From positions 1,736,001 to 1,800,000 of the forward strand of contig VWND01000002.1 of the NCBI GenBank assembly GCA_009599575.1: a stretch of 64,000 bases of DNA, in the 5' to 3' direction. Of the stretch, positions 11,181-23,993 are shown piece after piece. The position numbers and the translations under genes were made by a program. This DNA comes from Blumeriella jaapii. Lineage: Eukaryota > Ascomycota > Leotiomycetes > Helotiales > Drepanopezizaceae. The notes under the pieces were generated by a model. The model was not told the DNA's origin and ran no database searches. It saw only the letters and a program-made list of their open reading frames with translations. Every line of letters begins with the position of its first letter. Position 1 is the first letter of the stretch.

Positions 11181-12493
11181 ATGTCGGCAGTTGCATCAAA
11201 AGTGCGTATCCGTCCTCCCTCGAGGCATCGAGAGATGTGCTTGGAAGCTCCCGAATCCATGCGGGCCGGTCATTGGGGCACTCCAGCTGACTTTTGTCCA
11301 CACTAGAACCTTTACGAGCTTCTCGGTATGCGGAAAGCTGTCCCAATCACCATCCCCCTTTGGGACCACGCGACTAATGAAATGTGACGGATAGGCAATA
11401 CCCACGATGAAGACTCGGACAAGGAACCTGAGCCGCCTGTCAAGGTCATCGACAAGACCCCAGCGAGAACCATCAAGCGCAACGCTGATGGCGTGGCACC
11501 TGCTTCCAAGGCTCCCGCCGCACACGAAGGCCGAGGCGGTCGCCGTGGAGGACCCACCGGTAACGAAGGAGGTCAGTTGGTTCTTTGCATACCTAGTCTC
11601 TATCACAATTGCGCATCCGGAGCTTCGCAATCGAGGATGTGAACTGATGCAGTCTAGCTTTCCGTGATCGCAACGCCGGCAGCGCCAACAATCGATCCAA
11701 GCCAACCGAGGATCGCGCTCCGGGAACATACGAGGGACGTGGACGCGGTGGACGCGGCGGCCGAGGAGGTGGCAACTTCGATAGGCACAGCCGTAGTGTC
11801 GGAGGGTAAGATGTTTCCGCAGCTCACAGGAGGCACACACAATTAACGTCACGCAGCCCTTCCGAGAAGCAAGCCGCACACGGTTGGGGCGCCATTGAGG
11901 GTGGAGCTGAACTGGCTGACGAGCAAGCTGGTGAGGCTATTGCCAACGCCGAGTCCAGGGACGCTCTGACGGGTGATGCGGCCCCAACCGACAACGTTGA
12001 GGCCGAGGCCGAGCCAGAGGATAACTCGATCAGTTACGAGGCTTACCAACAAATTCTGAAGGAGAAGAGAGATGCTCTTGGCACTGGTGTTCCAGAGGCC
12101 CGCAAGGCTAACGAGGGCAGCAAGCAGGACAAGAAGTGGGCAGCCGCCAAGGAGCTTTCCAAGGAGGAGGAAGCCGACTTCGTTGCAGCATCTGCTGGAA
12201 AGACCAAGCGTGTCAAGGAGCGAAAGGAGAAGCAGACCATTGACATCGATCAGCGCTTTGTTGAGGCTTCCGAGCAACGTGGAGGCCGAGGTGGATTCCG
12301 TGGCGAGGGTCGTGGACGTGGCGAAGGCCGCGGACGCGGAGGACGAGGCGAGTTCCGAGGCCGTGGCGAAGGCCGTGGCCGTGGTGGACGTGGTGATGGC
12401 CCTCCCAGAGGCGCTCGTAGCGGTGCTCCCCGAGGAGGCGCTGCTTCCATCAACACCAGCGACACCAGCGCTTTCCCCAGCCTGGGCGCATAA
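11181..12493 (+). CDS. Stm1/SERBP1-like RGG-box mRNA- and ribosome-binding protein
   Basis: Five exons, 11181..11201, 11307..11325, 11395..11571, 11658..11805 and 11857..12493, encode 333 residues. The N-terminus MSAVASKNLYELLGNDTHDE followed by acidic and PVKVIDKTPARTIKRN segments is typical of the Stm1/HABP4-SERBP1 family. RGG-type runs (EGRGRGGRGGRGGG) sit in the first half; then comes HGWGAIEGG, a charged helix with ISYEAYQQILKEKRDALGTG, and a long C-terminal RG-rich tail ending SDTSAFPSLGA. The family binds ribosomes and mRNA or G-quadruplex nucleic acids and acts in ribosome preservation. The second exon is only 19 nt, and omitting it would break the frame. No start closer to the conserved region is available, because the 7-codon first exon supplies the only suitable ATG. 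Confidence 0.87.
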
Positions 12494-13184
12494 CGCCTCT
12501 TCCTAGAGCGAGCAACAGTCTCCCAACGATCTTCGACAGCGCGGTTCGATTGTTTTCAAGGATTAGTCCGAATGAGCGAATGATCTCGAGCAGCGTGTGC
12601 GTGGTTTTGCAAGGGAGCTTCGGGGGAAAACGAGTAGTGACACTTCTTTCGAACAAAAAATGGAATGCTTTGAATTTGCATGGGCTTCTTCTCCCTGAAG
12701 TCTGTATTAGATGATGAAAGAGTAAACAAGGTCTGAAGCCTTGCCACCTGCTACGATGGGGAGAATTGTGACCATCATGTGCGTGGTCTCTGATCTGATC
12801 TTGGACGCGCGCGCATGTGTAATTAGCGACGAGCTACGTCTTTCTTTTCGTTTCTTCGCTTGGGTCAGACTCACTCAAGCGAACACGACTCTTGTCATGG
12901 TAGGGTCAGATCGTTCCCAAGAACTCATCCTTTTCACAAATCAATAAAAACATATAAATATATACACATAGATCTCTCTCTTTCTCTCTTTTTTGTTCTT
13001 TCTTTCTCGGATCGGATGGGGTCTCGGTCTCGGTCTCGGTCTCGGTCTCCTCACGCCATCATCGGGTTTTCCTCAACCCAGACAGAGGCAAGAAGAGGGG
13101 GCGGGGGTCTCATCTCCAAGGAGAGGAATCTGCTGTGTTGGAAATGGGACGCTGGTGCTGGTGATGCTGGTGCTGGTGAGGCTG

Positions 13185-13186
<2 letters not shown>

Positions 13187-13247
<61 letters not shown>
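13187..13247. repeat. (TGAT)n tetranucleotide microsatellite
   Basis: About 15 nearly perfect TGAT/ATTG units. Close by are a G-rich run (13260-13280), a GGAAAAT-type repeat (about 13396-13434) and a CT run (about 13461-13492), so 300 bp hold four different simple repeats. Confidence 0.9.
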
Positions 13248-13399
13248 CAATGCCAGGAAGGGGGGGGGGAGGGAGGGAGGGAATGGATCGATGGGTGGGT
13301 GGATCGATGGGTGAGCAAATACATAAATGCCTTTGCGAGACGTGGAAGTTCTACTGCGTCTGGTCTGTCTGTCTGTAGCCGTCCGTCGAGGAGAATGGG

Positions 13400-13433
<34 letters not shown>

Positions 13434-14643
13434 GGAGAGATTTTTACTTTTCCCTGCATGCTCTCTCTCTCTCTCTCTCTCTCTCTTCCCTCCTTCTCCC
13501 TTTTCACCACCTTTTTGTTTTTTTTTCGAGGCCTGAGTGTACACTTGTACATAGGTACACATGCGTAGGTAGGTAGGTGTACAGATATACGACAAACACA
13601 TTTCTTGGTTCCAGCCCCCTTGAAACCGAAAACGAGCAGACGTGGAATCTAGTCGGAAAACCTACAGACGGACTGTGAGGGAATGCTTGAGTGATGTCAG
13701 TAGAAACTTGCATGGCCCTTTAGAACACATGCAGTGGTTCATGTTAGTAGTGTAGGAAGAAATCTTTGTGAGTTTCCGAGAATGGCTAGAAGATAGCCCG
13801 AGGCCAACTGTTCGAATATAAGGCTGGGAAATTCTTTGGGAGATATTTGTATTTTGATGTTGGAACTGAGTTGATACGGGGCAGCGCAGGGAGAATAAGG
13901 GTTGAGGTTCGTAGCTATGCTGGTGCAAGTCGTGACTGCCGAATCGGGTCACATAGGACCGACAAACATCCTGCCACTGATGTTTTCTCAAGGCCTGCCT
14001 ACCAAGCATGACTTGAAGAACGTCGACGAAATTGCGTTCAAGGTTTTGGAGATATCAAATTAACTACTTTCAAAGAAGCCGACAGTGAAGAGCCAATGCC
14101 GACAGTGAAGAGAAAACTCGATGGCCCATCCGAGGATATATATCTTTCTTGGCTTATAAACGAAATTCTTGCCTGGCAAAACCACTGGATTCACGCGCTG
14201 CTGAACATCTCATCCCATTCTTGCTAGTTATATCAATCGTAAGCTAGAAATAGAAGACGACGATAATGACATAGTCCAACGTCTCTGCAAAGGCCCGTGA
14301 AACCGAGGAATCTTAAACCTTTCATAAGGTATTGAAACTTGTTCGGTTAACGATTTGTACACACGAAAGACTACTTAGAAAGCGTGTCATCTAAGGACAT
14401 CACAGGAAAAACACAACCCCTTCTGTTTTTTTCCTGTGATAAACGGGATAATTAGCAGAAAGCCGTTTTGAACAACAACTAACTGCTCAGACAAGCGTGG
14501 TGAAAAATAGGATGCATAGTCATCCTCGATAGCTATAACGCACACACTATAAGCAGGCAGAAAAGAGTTCGAGCATATACCTCTGAAGACTCAAGACAAA
14601 AGAAAGTATCATCTCGCACCAAAAGCCCAAGATGCTCGACTCC

Positions 14644-14744
14644 TGTATCCTTCGTGTATCCTTTATGTATCCTTCATGTATCCTTCATGTATCCTTCATG
14701 TATCTTTCATGTATCCTTCATGTATCCTTCATGTATCTTTCATG
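14644..14744. repeat. 11-bp minisatellite (TGTATCCTTCA), about nine units
   Basis: Consecutive units of TGTATCCTTCA carry single-base variants (TTT for CCT, G for A). The array lies in gene-free DNA. Confidence 0.9.
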
Positions 14745-14870
14745 ATACGCCGTGTATGCATAGGCAATGCAAGAAGCAATCGTCCGACCCAAGCAACTAA
14801 CACTATGGAGCGTCCGTCCGTGGAAGAGGACCTTTACACCACGCAAGCCAGACCGAAAAAGCAGAGGAGG

Positions 14871-15033
14871 GTACCTACCTACCTACCTACCTAGGAAGCA
14901 ATAGAGCAGACCAGAAACGAGAGCACATACACAACACCCAGCGGCCAATGAAACCGCGACAGACACCCACCCCCCCAAGAAGGACACAAGCAAAACAAAC
15001 ACTCGCCTCGGAAAGGTACCTACCTAGGTAGGA
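14871..15033. repeat. TACCTACC / CCTAGGTAGG palindromic motif blocks
   Basis: A five-unit TACC run at 14871-14894 ends in CTAGG, and a palindromic GGTACCTACCTAGGTAGG block sits at about 15016-15033. Similar blocks recur at about 15511-15533, 47499-47512, 58389-58422 and 58675-58706. Confidence 0.85.
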
Positions 15034-15700
15034 AGGACTGTTGCAAGTGGCCCCTCCCTTCACAGCCGTCAAAGCCAGGTTCCTAACAACCACACGGGGC
15101 AATGCAATAATGGAAAAACCTAACTCCATCAACCTAATACCTCCTCCGACTTCCAGCTTTCCGACGTCCCCTTTCTCAACTATCTCCCAAACAGCCAGCC
15201 AGCCGCAAGCCACCCCCCAATCTGCTATGAGTCCGTCTGATCTACCCTGCTCTACCCTCCCCTACTCTATTCGAATCGCAAGAGGAGTACAGTGTTACCG
15301 AGACCCCCTACTATCCGAAGCGAAAACATCGAGATCAGCACCGCGTCCCATCCCCTCCCCTTTCATCTCCTCCCCTCCCATCCCAGACACACACAAAGAT
15401 TCGCAAAACAAGATCCATCCATCCATCCATGCATCCAGTCCGTCTCGAAGCGCTTTTCGACCACGGTTTCCATTCCCCAAACACGCCGTACAGATCTCGC
15501 AGATCGTACATACTTACCTAGGTAGGTAGGTACGTGGGGATCTTGGCGTCTCGCTCAGCGGTTAATAATCCGACAACACACACATTCTCCATTCGTCCCC
15601 AGAGACGGATGGCGAGAAGATCTCGAAATGCCAAGCCCTCTCCCTCCCCCCTCAGGAGCCCCTCGCGATACTGACTTTTCATCTGACACATGACACGGGT

Positions 15701-15702
<2 letters not shown>

Positions 15703-15734
<32 letters not shown>
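15703..15734. repeat. (GA)n microsatellite
   Basis: Sixteen AG units in a row; intergenic. Confidence 0.9.
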
Positions 15735-15737
<3 letters not shown>

Positions 15738-16058
15738 TTGGGTGCCGAAAGAGCCTGGAAATGTCATCTCCCATTGTTTGCTTGTTCGTTTAGATGCTAC
15801 GACCCAACCTACAAACCACGAACTCTGGTTCATTCCTGTCAGTCAAGTGACACCCTTCCCTACCTAGCTAGCAGAGAAGAAACGCCGACGCCCCATCCCC
15901 CGTGGCAGCATATCCATCCATCATGATGCGAGAAATAGGACCGATCCGGTAGAAACGCCTCTAAATGCACACCTTCACCCGTATCACATCGCGCCCCTCC
16001 CTCCCTCCCTCTCCCACTCTATCCGATCAACGCTACGAGCTCTGCTGACCACGTAAAT

Positions 16059-19000
16059 CTAAGACTGAGCACGAGAATTCTTGAGAAATCCTTGCAGGTA
16101 CACCGCCAGACCCTTCCGATCGCTAGAAGTGGTCATCGACTTGACAAAGTCCGAGCCGTCGATGCCCATGGAAGGGAAGAAATCTTGCTGCAGATGCTGG
16201 ATGAACATGTCGCCAGTCTTGAGGTAGATCGTCTGCTCCAGACCAGCAATCTCGTTGAGGACTTGTTTCGCTTGAGCATCTGTCGCGGGGCGGAATGTTG
16301 GCTCGCGGAGGACAGCCCAGCAGATGGGGTGGAATCTCTCGATGAGGAAACGGTCGAAGCCAGGAAACGCGGGGGACGGGGCAAGGGACGAAGAAACTGC
16401 CTGAGGACCGAGTGTGGCAATGTTGGTTCCTCCCCAAAGGACCGCCATGCGCGTGATGACAGAAAATGCCAGTCGACTAGCTGCAAGATTGCCGGTACCA
16501 CTGGTCACGGTTTGCGCCAGGTTGGTGACAGATGCGATCAGTGACTCGAAGAAGGCTTGGTTTGAGGCACTGACAAGCACCGAAGCAAGGTCGTTGCTCA
16601 AGATGATCTGAACAAACGTCAGGTATTCTCGTCGAAGCTCAGCGAGCTGAACCTCATCGTCGGTACCTGTAATCGGTTCGGCTAGACCAGCAAAGACTCG
16701 CTGCAAAAGTGGCGTGAGAAGCGAGTCCAACACATCATAGATTTCCTTCTTGAAGCCAAAGACAACTTGGTCAAGTAAGCGCAGGAACATGGCCATCTCA
16801 TCCTTGGAAGAGCTCTGAGAAAGTAAACCATCAATCCAACGAGGAAGAAATGGCAAGATTCCGCTGCCCAGGACACCCATTAGTCTGGTGAATGAAGCTC
16901 TGGCTGCTGTACGGACATCGAAAGAGCTCCTGAGAGCCTCGAGAGCGATCAAGATGGCTTCTGCGGCACGGCTGAACTCGGCAGATAGCTCTGGTTTCGC
17001 CGCGTTGACAGCGGTTGAAGCATTGCCGGGGGTCCAATCCGAGAAGCCATGTGCCAGAGTTCCAAGAGCCATGATGACGTGGTGGATCTGCAGAATAGCT
17101 TGAGCATCACCGGATTTGGCCGATACCAAGTTCCTCTCGATATCCGAGAAGAGCGGTTCCATGATGGAGCGCGCATACAAGACTTGCTTTTCGACAGGCG
17201 TCGCAGAAGTTGAGGAAATACAGCCTATAGCTTCGAACAGATAGAGCTGGCCATTGAAAGTCGCATCCGCAGAGTGGTCACTTTCGTCTGAAGACACATC
17301 GTCATCGGCAGACTCGCTAGGAACTTCAGCCTTGATGGGTAGAAGGTCACTGATAGATTGAATGACCGTCTCCGCAACATTGCCGACGTGTGCTCGAAGA
17401 TGCTTAACGAACCGCTGGAAAAGGTACCACGAGCGCGTTCTGACTCGAATATGGGGGTGATGAACGAGGACGACAAACTGCTCAAGGACTGGCTGGATGT
17501 ACTGAACCTGGTTCTCGAAGAAAGAGCAGTACCGAACAACGATTTCTATGTACTGCAATTGGATCGCTGGATGCGCGAAGTTTGCAATACCTGGAATAAG
17601 TCAGCCCATGTACTTCTTACTCTGGTGAGCGTTGCAGCTTACCAGAATCCACCATCTTCGACATCATGATGATCAGACGCTCAGCGGCCACACCCGATGG
17701 CTGGCTCTTTGCGTACAGACCACCATTAGGAATAGTCAGCTCTCCAAACAGGTACATCTCGTGGAGGGCTAGGTCCAGATCACGCCAGTCCATTTGGCCG
17801 CCTTGCCGATCGAGGCCTTGAAACGTGTTACCAATCACGTTGCTGAGAACCTCCACGTAAAGGCCTTCATCAACAGCGGCCACACTCTTCTGCAGAACCT
17901 GCAACCGCTTCCTCAATTCCTGAAATTCGGCTTCGTCGGTCTGCTCGTCTTCATTTCCCCACGATGACGTCTCGTCGTATCTCATTTTCTGGATGATAGC
18001 ATTCAAAACGGGTGGCAGCATGTCCGCGAATTGTGCCGGTAGGGGCTTTGCTTTGCGCAAGAAGGTCAAGAGGTCTGTGAGAGACGGGATGACTGTCGAG
18101 CAGATCTCATCATATTCATCGGAGAAGAAGCGTAATAGGAGCGGCAGGAAAGAATGGATGAGTGCTTCTGCTTGTTCTCGCGTATTGGCCGGAGTCTGTG
18201 TATCCTCTAGGACTTTTACTATGTCAAAGACAGCATTGTTGACAAGCTTCGCTACCGCTTCAGCCAAATCTGTATCATAGCTGGAAGTCGTCCGGAGATC
18301 GTGCAAGGCTGGGCTGGCAATCAGTTGTGAGATGACTTGTCCGAGGTTCAGGTAGATGATCATGCCAATCTTGTCCGCAGGCTTCATCTTCTTGGCTACG
18401 ATCTCCGTGAAAGTGTCTATAGCAGCATCTCGAAGCTTATCCTCCCCATTTCCGGGCGTGATTCTACCCGCAAGATCGAACAGGATTGGGAGGACTCCTC
18501 GGAAGATGAGCGATATGTCGATCCAACTGACCCATTTTCCAATAACCTTGAGGCACATTTCCACCACGGCATCATTCTGACCCCTCCACTGCTCGAGGAT
18601 CTCTTGCCAAGATGCGACCACTTTGGTAACATCATGGACTCTTATGGCATCCTTCAACTCCGTGTTTCGTCTCGTCTCCTCATTCGAGCGTGTGATGATG
18701 ACGTCCGCAATCTCGTCATGAATCGATCCCAGAATTCGCAAGTACAGAACCGTGCCATTGAGGTTATCCCTCGTCCCGTTGTTCTGCAGGCTCGTCAGGC
18801 TCAACACATCGTCCAGGAAGCTCTCCCAGCCCTGTTTGTACAGCGCGACGAAGAGGAATGTCAAGGTCTGGGTGAGCTTGTTCTGCAAACTGGCGGGGTC
18901 GACCTGGTCCTGGCTCCCCGAGCCATATGTCCGCCGAATGTAGTCCAGCAGCGTCTCCTTGATGTGGTTCAAGCTCTGGGCATCCAAATGCTGGGTCTGA

Positions 19001-19301
19001 ACCGCATTGTTAACCACGTCCAAGGATACCAAGCGGACCACTTCGGAGCACTTGGGGGTTCGTGTGAAGAGGGCAACGCATGCTTGTCGACCCGCAGCGT
19101 CGGCCCGCAGCTGGTTGAGAAAGTCGAAGGCCTGAGCCTTGAGGGCTTGGTCAGATCGAGGATTCCAGGCTATTTCGATGGCATTCTCGACCTGGTCGTG
19201 CGTAGGGCATCAGCTTCCGTTCGCACACTGTCTCCGATTTTGCGGCATCCCGCCATCTCCAAGCCACAGCACGGAGCGGTCAAACATACCTGAGTGTCCA
19301 T
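16059..19301 (-). CDS. LOS1: Exportin-T (tRNA nuclear export receptor)
   Basis: Exons 19301..19290, 19191..17643 and 17590..16059 give 1030 residues, the usual length for exportin-T. The first exon holds only MDTQ; splicing to VENAIEIAWNP gives the characteristic start of fungal Los1, followed by QALKAQAFDFLNQLRADA. Downstream are KCSEVVRLVSLDVVNNAV, YIRRTYGSG and SWIDISLIF-type importin-beta/HEAT segments; a C-terminal SERLI..MVDSG is spliced to IANFAHPAIQLQYIEIVVRY. The family is a RanGTP-dependent karyopherin that carries mature tRNA through nuclear pores, at the nuclear envelope and cytoplasm. The intron after exon 1 is 98 bp (GTATGT..ACCAG); the second is 51 bp (GTAAGC..TTCCAG). No irregularity was seen. 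Confidence 0.92.
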
Positions 19302-20265
19302 GGCGGCGCCCTTTCAGATGGTACGCGACGGCAAACAAGAGATATGGGTAGGTGTAGGCGTGGTAGCAGCGGCGATGTGTTTCCTGTAAACGCTGTGCGC
19401 GCATCTATCAGGCTCTTGAAGCGGTGGCTATCGAGTCATAATTTCTCTCGACGGGGCGATGATGATGATGTAATGATGTAATGCCGGCGCGGAAGCAGAC
19501 CGGACAGTCGTTGGCCTTGTGTCTATTGACAGCGAACGGCGGCGGAGAGAGCGCCGACGGAGAAGACTGGTTGAGACGGTGTTGTGGCAAGCAGATCGAG
19601 CTTCGATATTGGGTTGGCGGTATGTATGTAAACGGAAATTCGCATACAACCCCACCAACATCCGGAGAGCAGCAGTGTCGCTCGCATCAGTAGCGCGCAA
19701 GGGTCTCCAACCTTGCCGAATCCAGCGCCCACGCACGTGAGCAGAAGACACTTTAAGGCACAGGATGTACTGAGTGTATACAGTATTGTACGCTACGGTT
19801 CTGTAATACGAGGCTTTTGTTTGATTTTCTGTAATTTCTTCGACGCCTCATTGAATTGTACATAACGGTCAATTGTTTTTTGTCCAAGCGCAGCCCACTC
19901 CCAGCAGCAAGACCAGCCGGCAGTGAGCACCCTAATATGAACCATTGCTAACGCCGGTAGTGAGAAAGCCGAGATCTAATCCCTCCCCTCTATGAAGCGC
20001 TCACCATCTTATATGCACATCGAAAAGCGTGACGCAAAATGTAACCTCCGGCGCCCAGGACGGTCACGCAGGCCAGGAGATCAAGAGGAAGAAAGACCAC
20101 GGCAAGCAAGAGCCCCATCCCCAGCTGGCGTAGCACTCGTACGTTGGCATCGGAGAGTTCGCGGTCCCCAGCGAGCGGCCCGTCCTGTGCGTGTCGAGGT
20201 CTCCGCGATTTGGAATCGTAATTCTCGTCCTGAGATGAGTCGTGACTCTCCGCGGAATCATCTGG
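19302..20265. other. Intergenic: LOS1 promoter and 3' flank of the DnaJ gene
   Basis: A GATGATGATG run (about 19458-19470) and a small GTAC/TGTAC group near 19780 are present. No coding sequence is supported. Confidence 0.5.
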
Positions 20266-22463
20266 TCAATGGTTGAAAGAGAAGCCACCGGGGAACCCCT
20301 GGGGGGCACCGCGCTGACGTCCGCCGCTGCCTCCGGGCATGCCACCCCCGAAGCTGTGGAAGCCGCCGCCGCCGCCGCCGCGACCACCACCGCCCATCTG
20401 GGCCCCGAACATTTGCATCAGGACCTCGGGGTCGATGTTCATGCCGCCCCCACCCATACCACCGCCGCCGAATCCTTCCATCGGGTCCATGAGGTCCTCG
20501 CCGCTGTCGTATCTTGCACGCTTGCTGCGATCAATGTCAGCAGCTATTCCAACCGACTCACTAAAATTCCGACTTACTCAGGGTTACTCAGCGTTTCGTA
20601 AGCCTCACCAACATCCTTGAATCTCTCCTCGGCGTGCTCATCGTCGCGGTTCTTGTCGGGGTGGTGGATGATGGCTGCTTTTCGGTATGCCTTCTTGATC
20701 TGCGTCTCATCGGCGTCCTTCTCAATACCAAGAATCTTGTAGTAGTCTTTGCGCTTGCTCTTCTTCAACTCCAGCTCGGCATTGCGGAGATCCTTGGCGA
20801 TACTGCCATCTGACGAGTCCGACTCTTGCAGCTCCTTGAGCTCTTTGACAGCAGCCTCCCAGTTGCCCGATTGGCCCAGAGCAGCCGCCTTGGTCTTCTT
20901 GGCTTTGGTGTACGAAGGGTCGAGGGCGATGGCACGCTCACAGTCCTCGATGGCTCCAGTGTAGTCCTTTATGCGGTTGCGGCACAGCGCGCGGTTCTGG
21001 AGGAGCTTCGAGTTCGTTCCCTTGTTGAGAGGGTCGACTTCAAGCGCCTCCGAGTACTTGTCAATCGCGGCCTGCCAGCGCCCAGCTTTGTAATCAGCAT
21101 TGCCCTCGCTCTTCATCCGATCAAGCTTCTGCACGATTCTTAAGTACTTGACCGCATCTCGGTAGTCTGGATCGCAGTTGAGGGCGGTCCTAAAGTGGTT
21201 AATGGCCTTGTCGTTGTCTCCTTGAGCGTAAAGAGCGCGGCCTCGGAGAACCAGAGCCTCGGGATCAGCGCTGTTGTTCCGCAACAGAGACATGGCCACG
21301 TTTTGTGCGTCGCCTAGAGCATTCACATTTCCCATCTTCAGATAGGCCTCTCCTCGCATCAGCTGCCATTTGCGGGGCTTCATCGCGCCGATACCGAGCA
21401 ATCTCTCGGCCTGATCAAGCGCAAGCAATGCCATCGACCCCGTGGTGCCGTTCTTCAAAGCGTCCTCAGCGACTGCGATGTGCTGGAGCATAGATTTGGC
21501 GGGGGCGACATCTTTCGCAGACGGAGGGGGGCTGATACGGGCATAGGTGTCGAGCGCCTCTTGAGGACGGCCCAAACTGGTGTAGATACGGGCCAACCTC
21601 AGGAGGATTTTGGCGTTGTCGGGATCCAGCTCATCGGCTCGGAGGCAATCATCCAAGGCACTAGTATATTGACCATTAGAGATGTATGCCGCAGCTCGGT
21701 TGCTCAGGTAGGTCGCGGAGGAAGGTTGTGCTTCGACGGCTGCAGGAAAAATGGTGTCAGCCGTCATCTGCAAGGGGGAGGGGGCTCGTCAGATCGTACC
21801 TTTAGTGTATTCCTCGATGGCCTTTCGGTAATCTTTGGCCTTGTAGAACCTGTTCCCCGCAGCCTTGAACAGTTCGGCGTCCTCCGGCGTGGGTGGTGAG
21901 GCCGCGGCAGGGCTTGTCGGGGTCGACTTGTGCGGCGGTGGAACGGGGCCTTCTCCATTCGCAGCAGGAGGCGGAGGAGGCGAAGCCGGCTTGCCATTCA
22001 CTTTGGGAGATTCCAAAGCGCCCGGCACACTGTTCGCACTGTTCGCACTGTTCACACTGTTCACACTGGTCTGAAGCGGGGGCGAGGTGGGAGAGGCGTT
22101 TTGGCCATCGCTCTCCACATCCATTCTTTCCGCGTCCGACATGTTGGAGTTGGAGAGGGCCGAGAGCCTCCGCAGCTGGTCGGGAGGCAGGTTCAGCGGA
22201 TGTGTGGTTTTCGGGTCGAAGACGTGATGCCGCGATGAAGTCTTCGTGGCTGACTTTGCAAAACTGCGGCTGCTCGAGGAAGAACCCTGCCCGCGCTTGT
22301 GATGGTGATTTTCCTCACGGGCCTTGGACGACGACTTGGAGCTGCTGCTGGACGACGGGAGCGCAGTTTTCTTGTTCGGGGAGCGCGATCGCGGGGACGC
22401 CGTCTCTTCCTCGCTGTCGGATTTCTTGTTCGCTTTCTTGGGCGACCTGGAGAAGATGTTCAT
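20266..22463 (-). CDS. TPR- and J-domain co-chaperone (DNAJC7-like)
   Basis: Exons 22463..21800, 21739..20578 and 20524..20266 encode 694 residues. The start ATG gives [20 protein letters not shown], followed by about 190 low-complexity residues (Ser/Pro/Lys). Tetratricopeptide repeats then begin at [20 protein letters not shown] and run through [20 protein letters not shown] and further units. The J domain ([20 protein letters not shown]) has its HPD motif at about 581-583. After the last junction (GA|C giving NPDKRARYD) comes a Gly/Met-rich tail ending GGFSFNH. DNAJC7-type proteins bind Hsp70 and Hsp90 through the TPRs and stimulate Hsp70 ATPase through HPD, in the cytosol or nucleus. The long disordered N-terminus is more than the animal family has. 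Introns are 60 and 53 bp. Confidence 0.9.
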
Positions 22464-23993
22464 TGGGAGAGGAGCAGTAGCGCCCGCAATTGGTGTCGAT
22501 GGGTGGGTGGTGTGGTAGTGTAGAGACCGTCGGAGGCCGTAATGTGGTATGGGAGTTCGCGCCGGTGCGGGTTTGGGGGCAACGCCAGCAGCCGCTGCGG
22601 GCTCCGCGAGCGAGGAAGAAGAAGAAAAAAAACCACAATGGGGGAGCGGTTCTGGTTCTGGTTCGTGTTCTTGTTCTGCTCGGTCGCAATGCTTGCACGC
22701 TCCCTGGTGAGTCGGGTCGGGTCGAGTCTGGCACAGACAGAGGGGTGCGTCGACAGACACCAAGAAGAGCGCGGGAGGGACGTGAGCTGGAGTTGGAGGA
22801 CGCACTACGCAAAAGGCGTCGAAAAGCGTCGAAAAGCAATGGCGGGAAACAGGTGAGTGGTCACGACAGGCCGAGTGAGAGTGGACCGTCGCCAGGGCAG
22901 CGCGTTACCGTCAAATACTGATGGAGATCATGCTTTTGCTGCTTTTCTTTTCTCTTCTTTCCTTTCCTTTGCTTTCCAATAAAGTAACCCGGCGCGGGTG
23001 TGGGGGACGCGGAGACGGGGATGACGGGACAAGACACGACAAGACCAGAGCAGCCCAGGAAAACGAAGTCGCTTAGAATGCCCTCCTTTCTTCAACAGAG
23101 CGGTGCATTGTGCATAAGCCGGTCTTTCTGGAAGCTTCGATAGTTCGGTATGCAAGAAGGGGGTGGGCAGGTTGGATCGAAGAGCCCGGTAAAAGTCAAC
23201 AAAAACAACAACACCTTTATCCGAGCCCCTATTCGGAGATTCACGTGGACGTAGGTCGACACGACTACTTGACTTGTCGATTTCTCTGCTTGGAGGAAAT
23301 AGAATTCCCGTCACTGACCTGCAAACCTGTTTGGTTTTGGCTGGAGTACATACAGTACACAGTGTACAGTACCCAAACATGGCATCATGGGGTAGCCAGA
23401 GCCAATGCTATCGTAGGATGAAAGAAAGTCAACAAGCCTCCCTCTGACCTGCTCACCCTGGGCGGCAGCAACCGTCAGTAATTCGGTGATATCTGTACAG
23501 TGCAGACAGTCTGTACCCATTCCATACTGTCGGACGTGAGCCCGTGATTTGAAGCCAATCCCCCTCCCCCCTCCAAGACATAGATCCAGCGGGAAAAAGA
23601 AATGAATAACTACCCCGCGCCCGCGGAGCAAAAGCAAATACCCGAAACCGTTATACGTCAATGCTGTCTCCAAGCCCCTTTCCCGGTCCGAAGCTTGATA
23701 CCTCTGTGGCGCAGAGCGAAGTAGAAAAATTGATGTTGGTATCCAGACCGGGGATATCTTGGTGGATAGCTTAGTGCTACGCCCCCATCTCGAAGAGCAT
23801 TCACGCAGAGACGAAAGGTGTAGTTAGTACTACATATGTCCAAGCCATGGAATTCCGTTTCTTCTTTCCAATTCTCTGCTACTTCAATCATACAATAAAT
23901 TCCACGCGCTCTTTCCAGCCACCGGGACGCCGACCATGCCCGATCCAAAACTCCAACATAAATGCCACCCATTCCCGATTCAACCGGCGCCCA
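22464..23993. other. Intergenic: promoter of DnaJ gene and 3' flank of separase gene
   Basis: 1.5 kb without convincing coding sequence. A small group of TACAGTAC/TGTACAG words lies at about 23345-23375. No RNA gene was recognised. Confidence 0.5.

Larger units (their letters stand above)
12494..16058. other. 3.6-kb gene-free region with many simple repeats
   Basis: It lies between convergent genes (RGG protein, exportin-T). Contents: the RGG gene 3' UTR; a microsatellite cluster (13187-13492); a less repetitive stretch (about 13600-14600) with no credible coding signal and two direct copies of GCCGACAGTGAAGAG near 14078-14112; an 11-bp minisatellite; TACCTACC/CCTAGGTAGG blocks; and a GA run. 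No RNA gene was recognised. Confidence 0.55.

Noticed and set aside
13662..14009. Minus-strand open frame of 115 residues
   Set aside because: No family resemblance, no codon-bias or splice support; probably chance.
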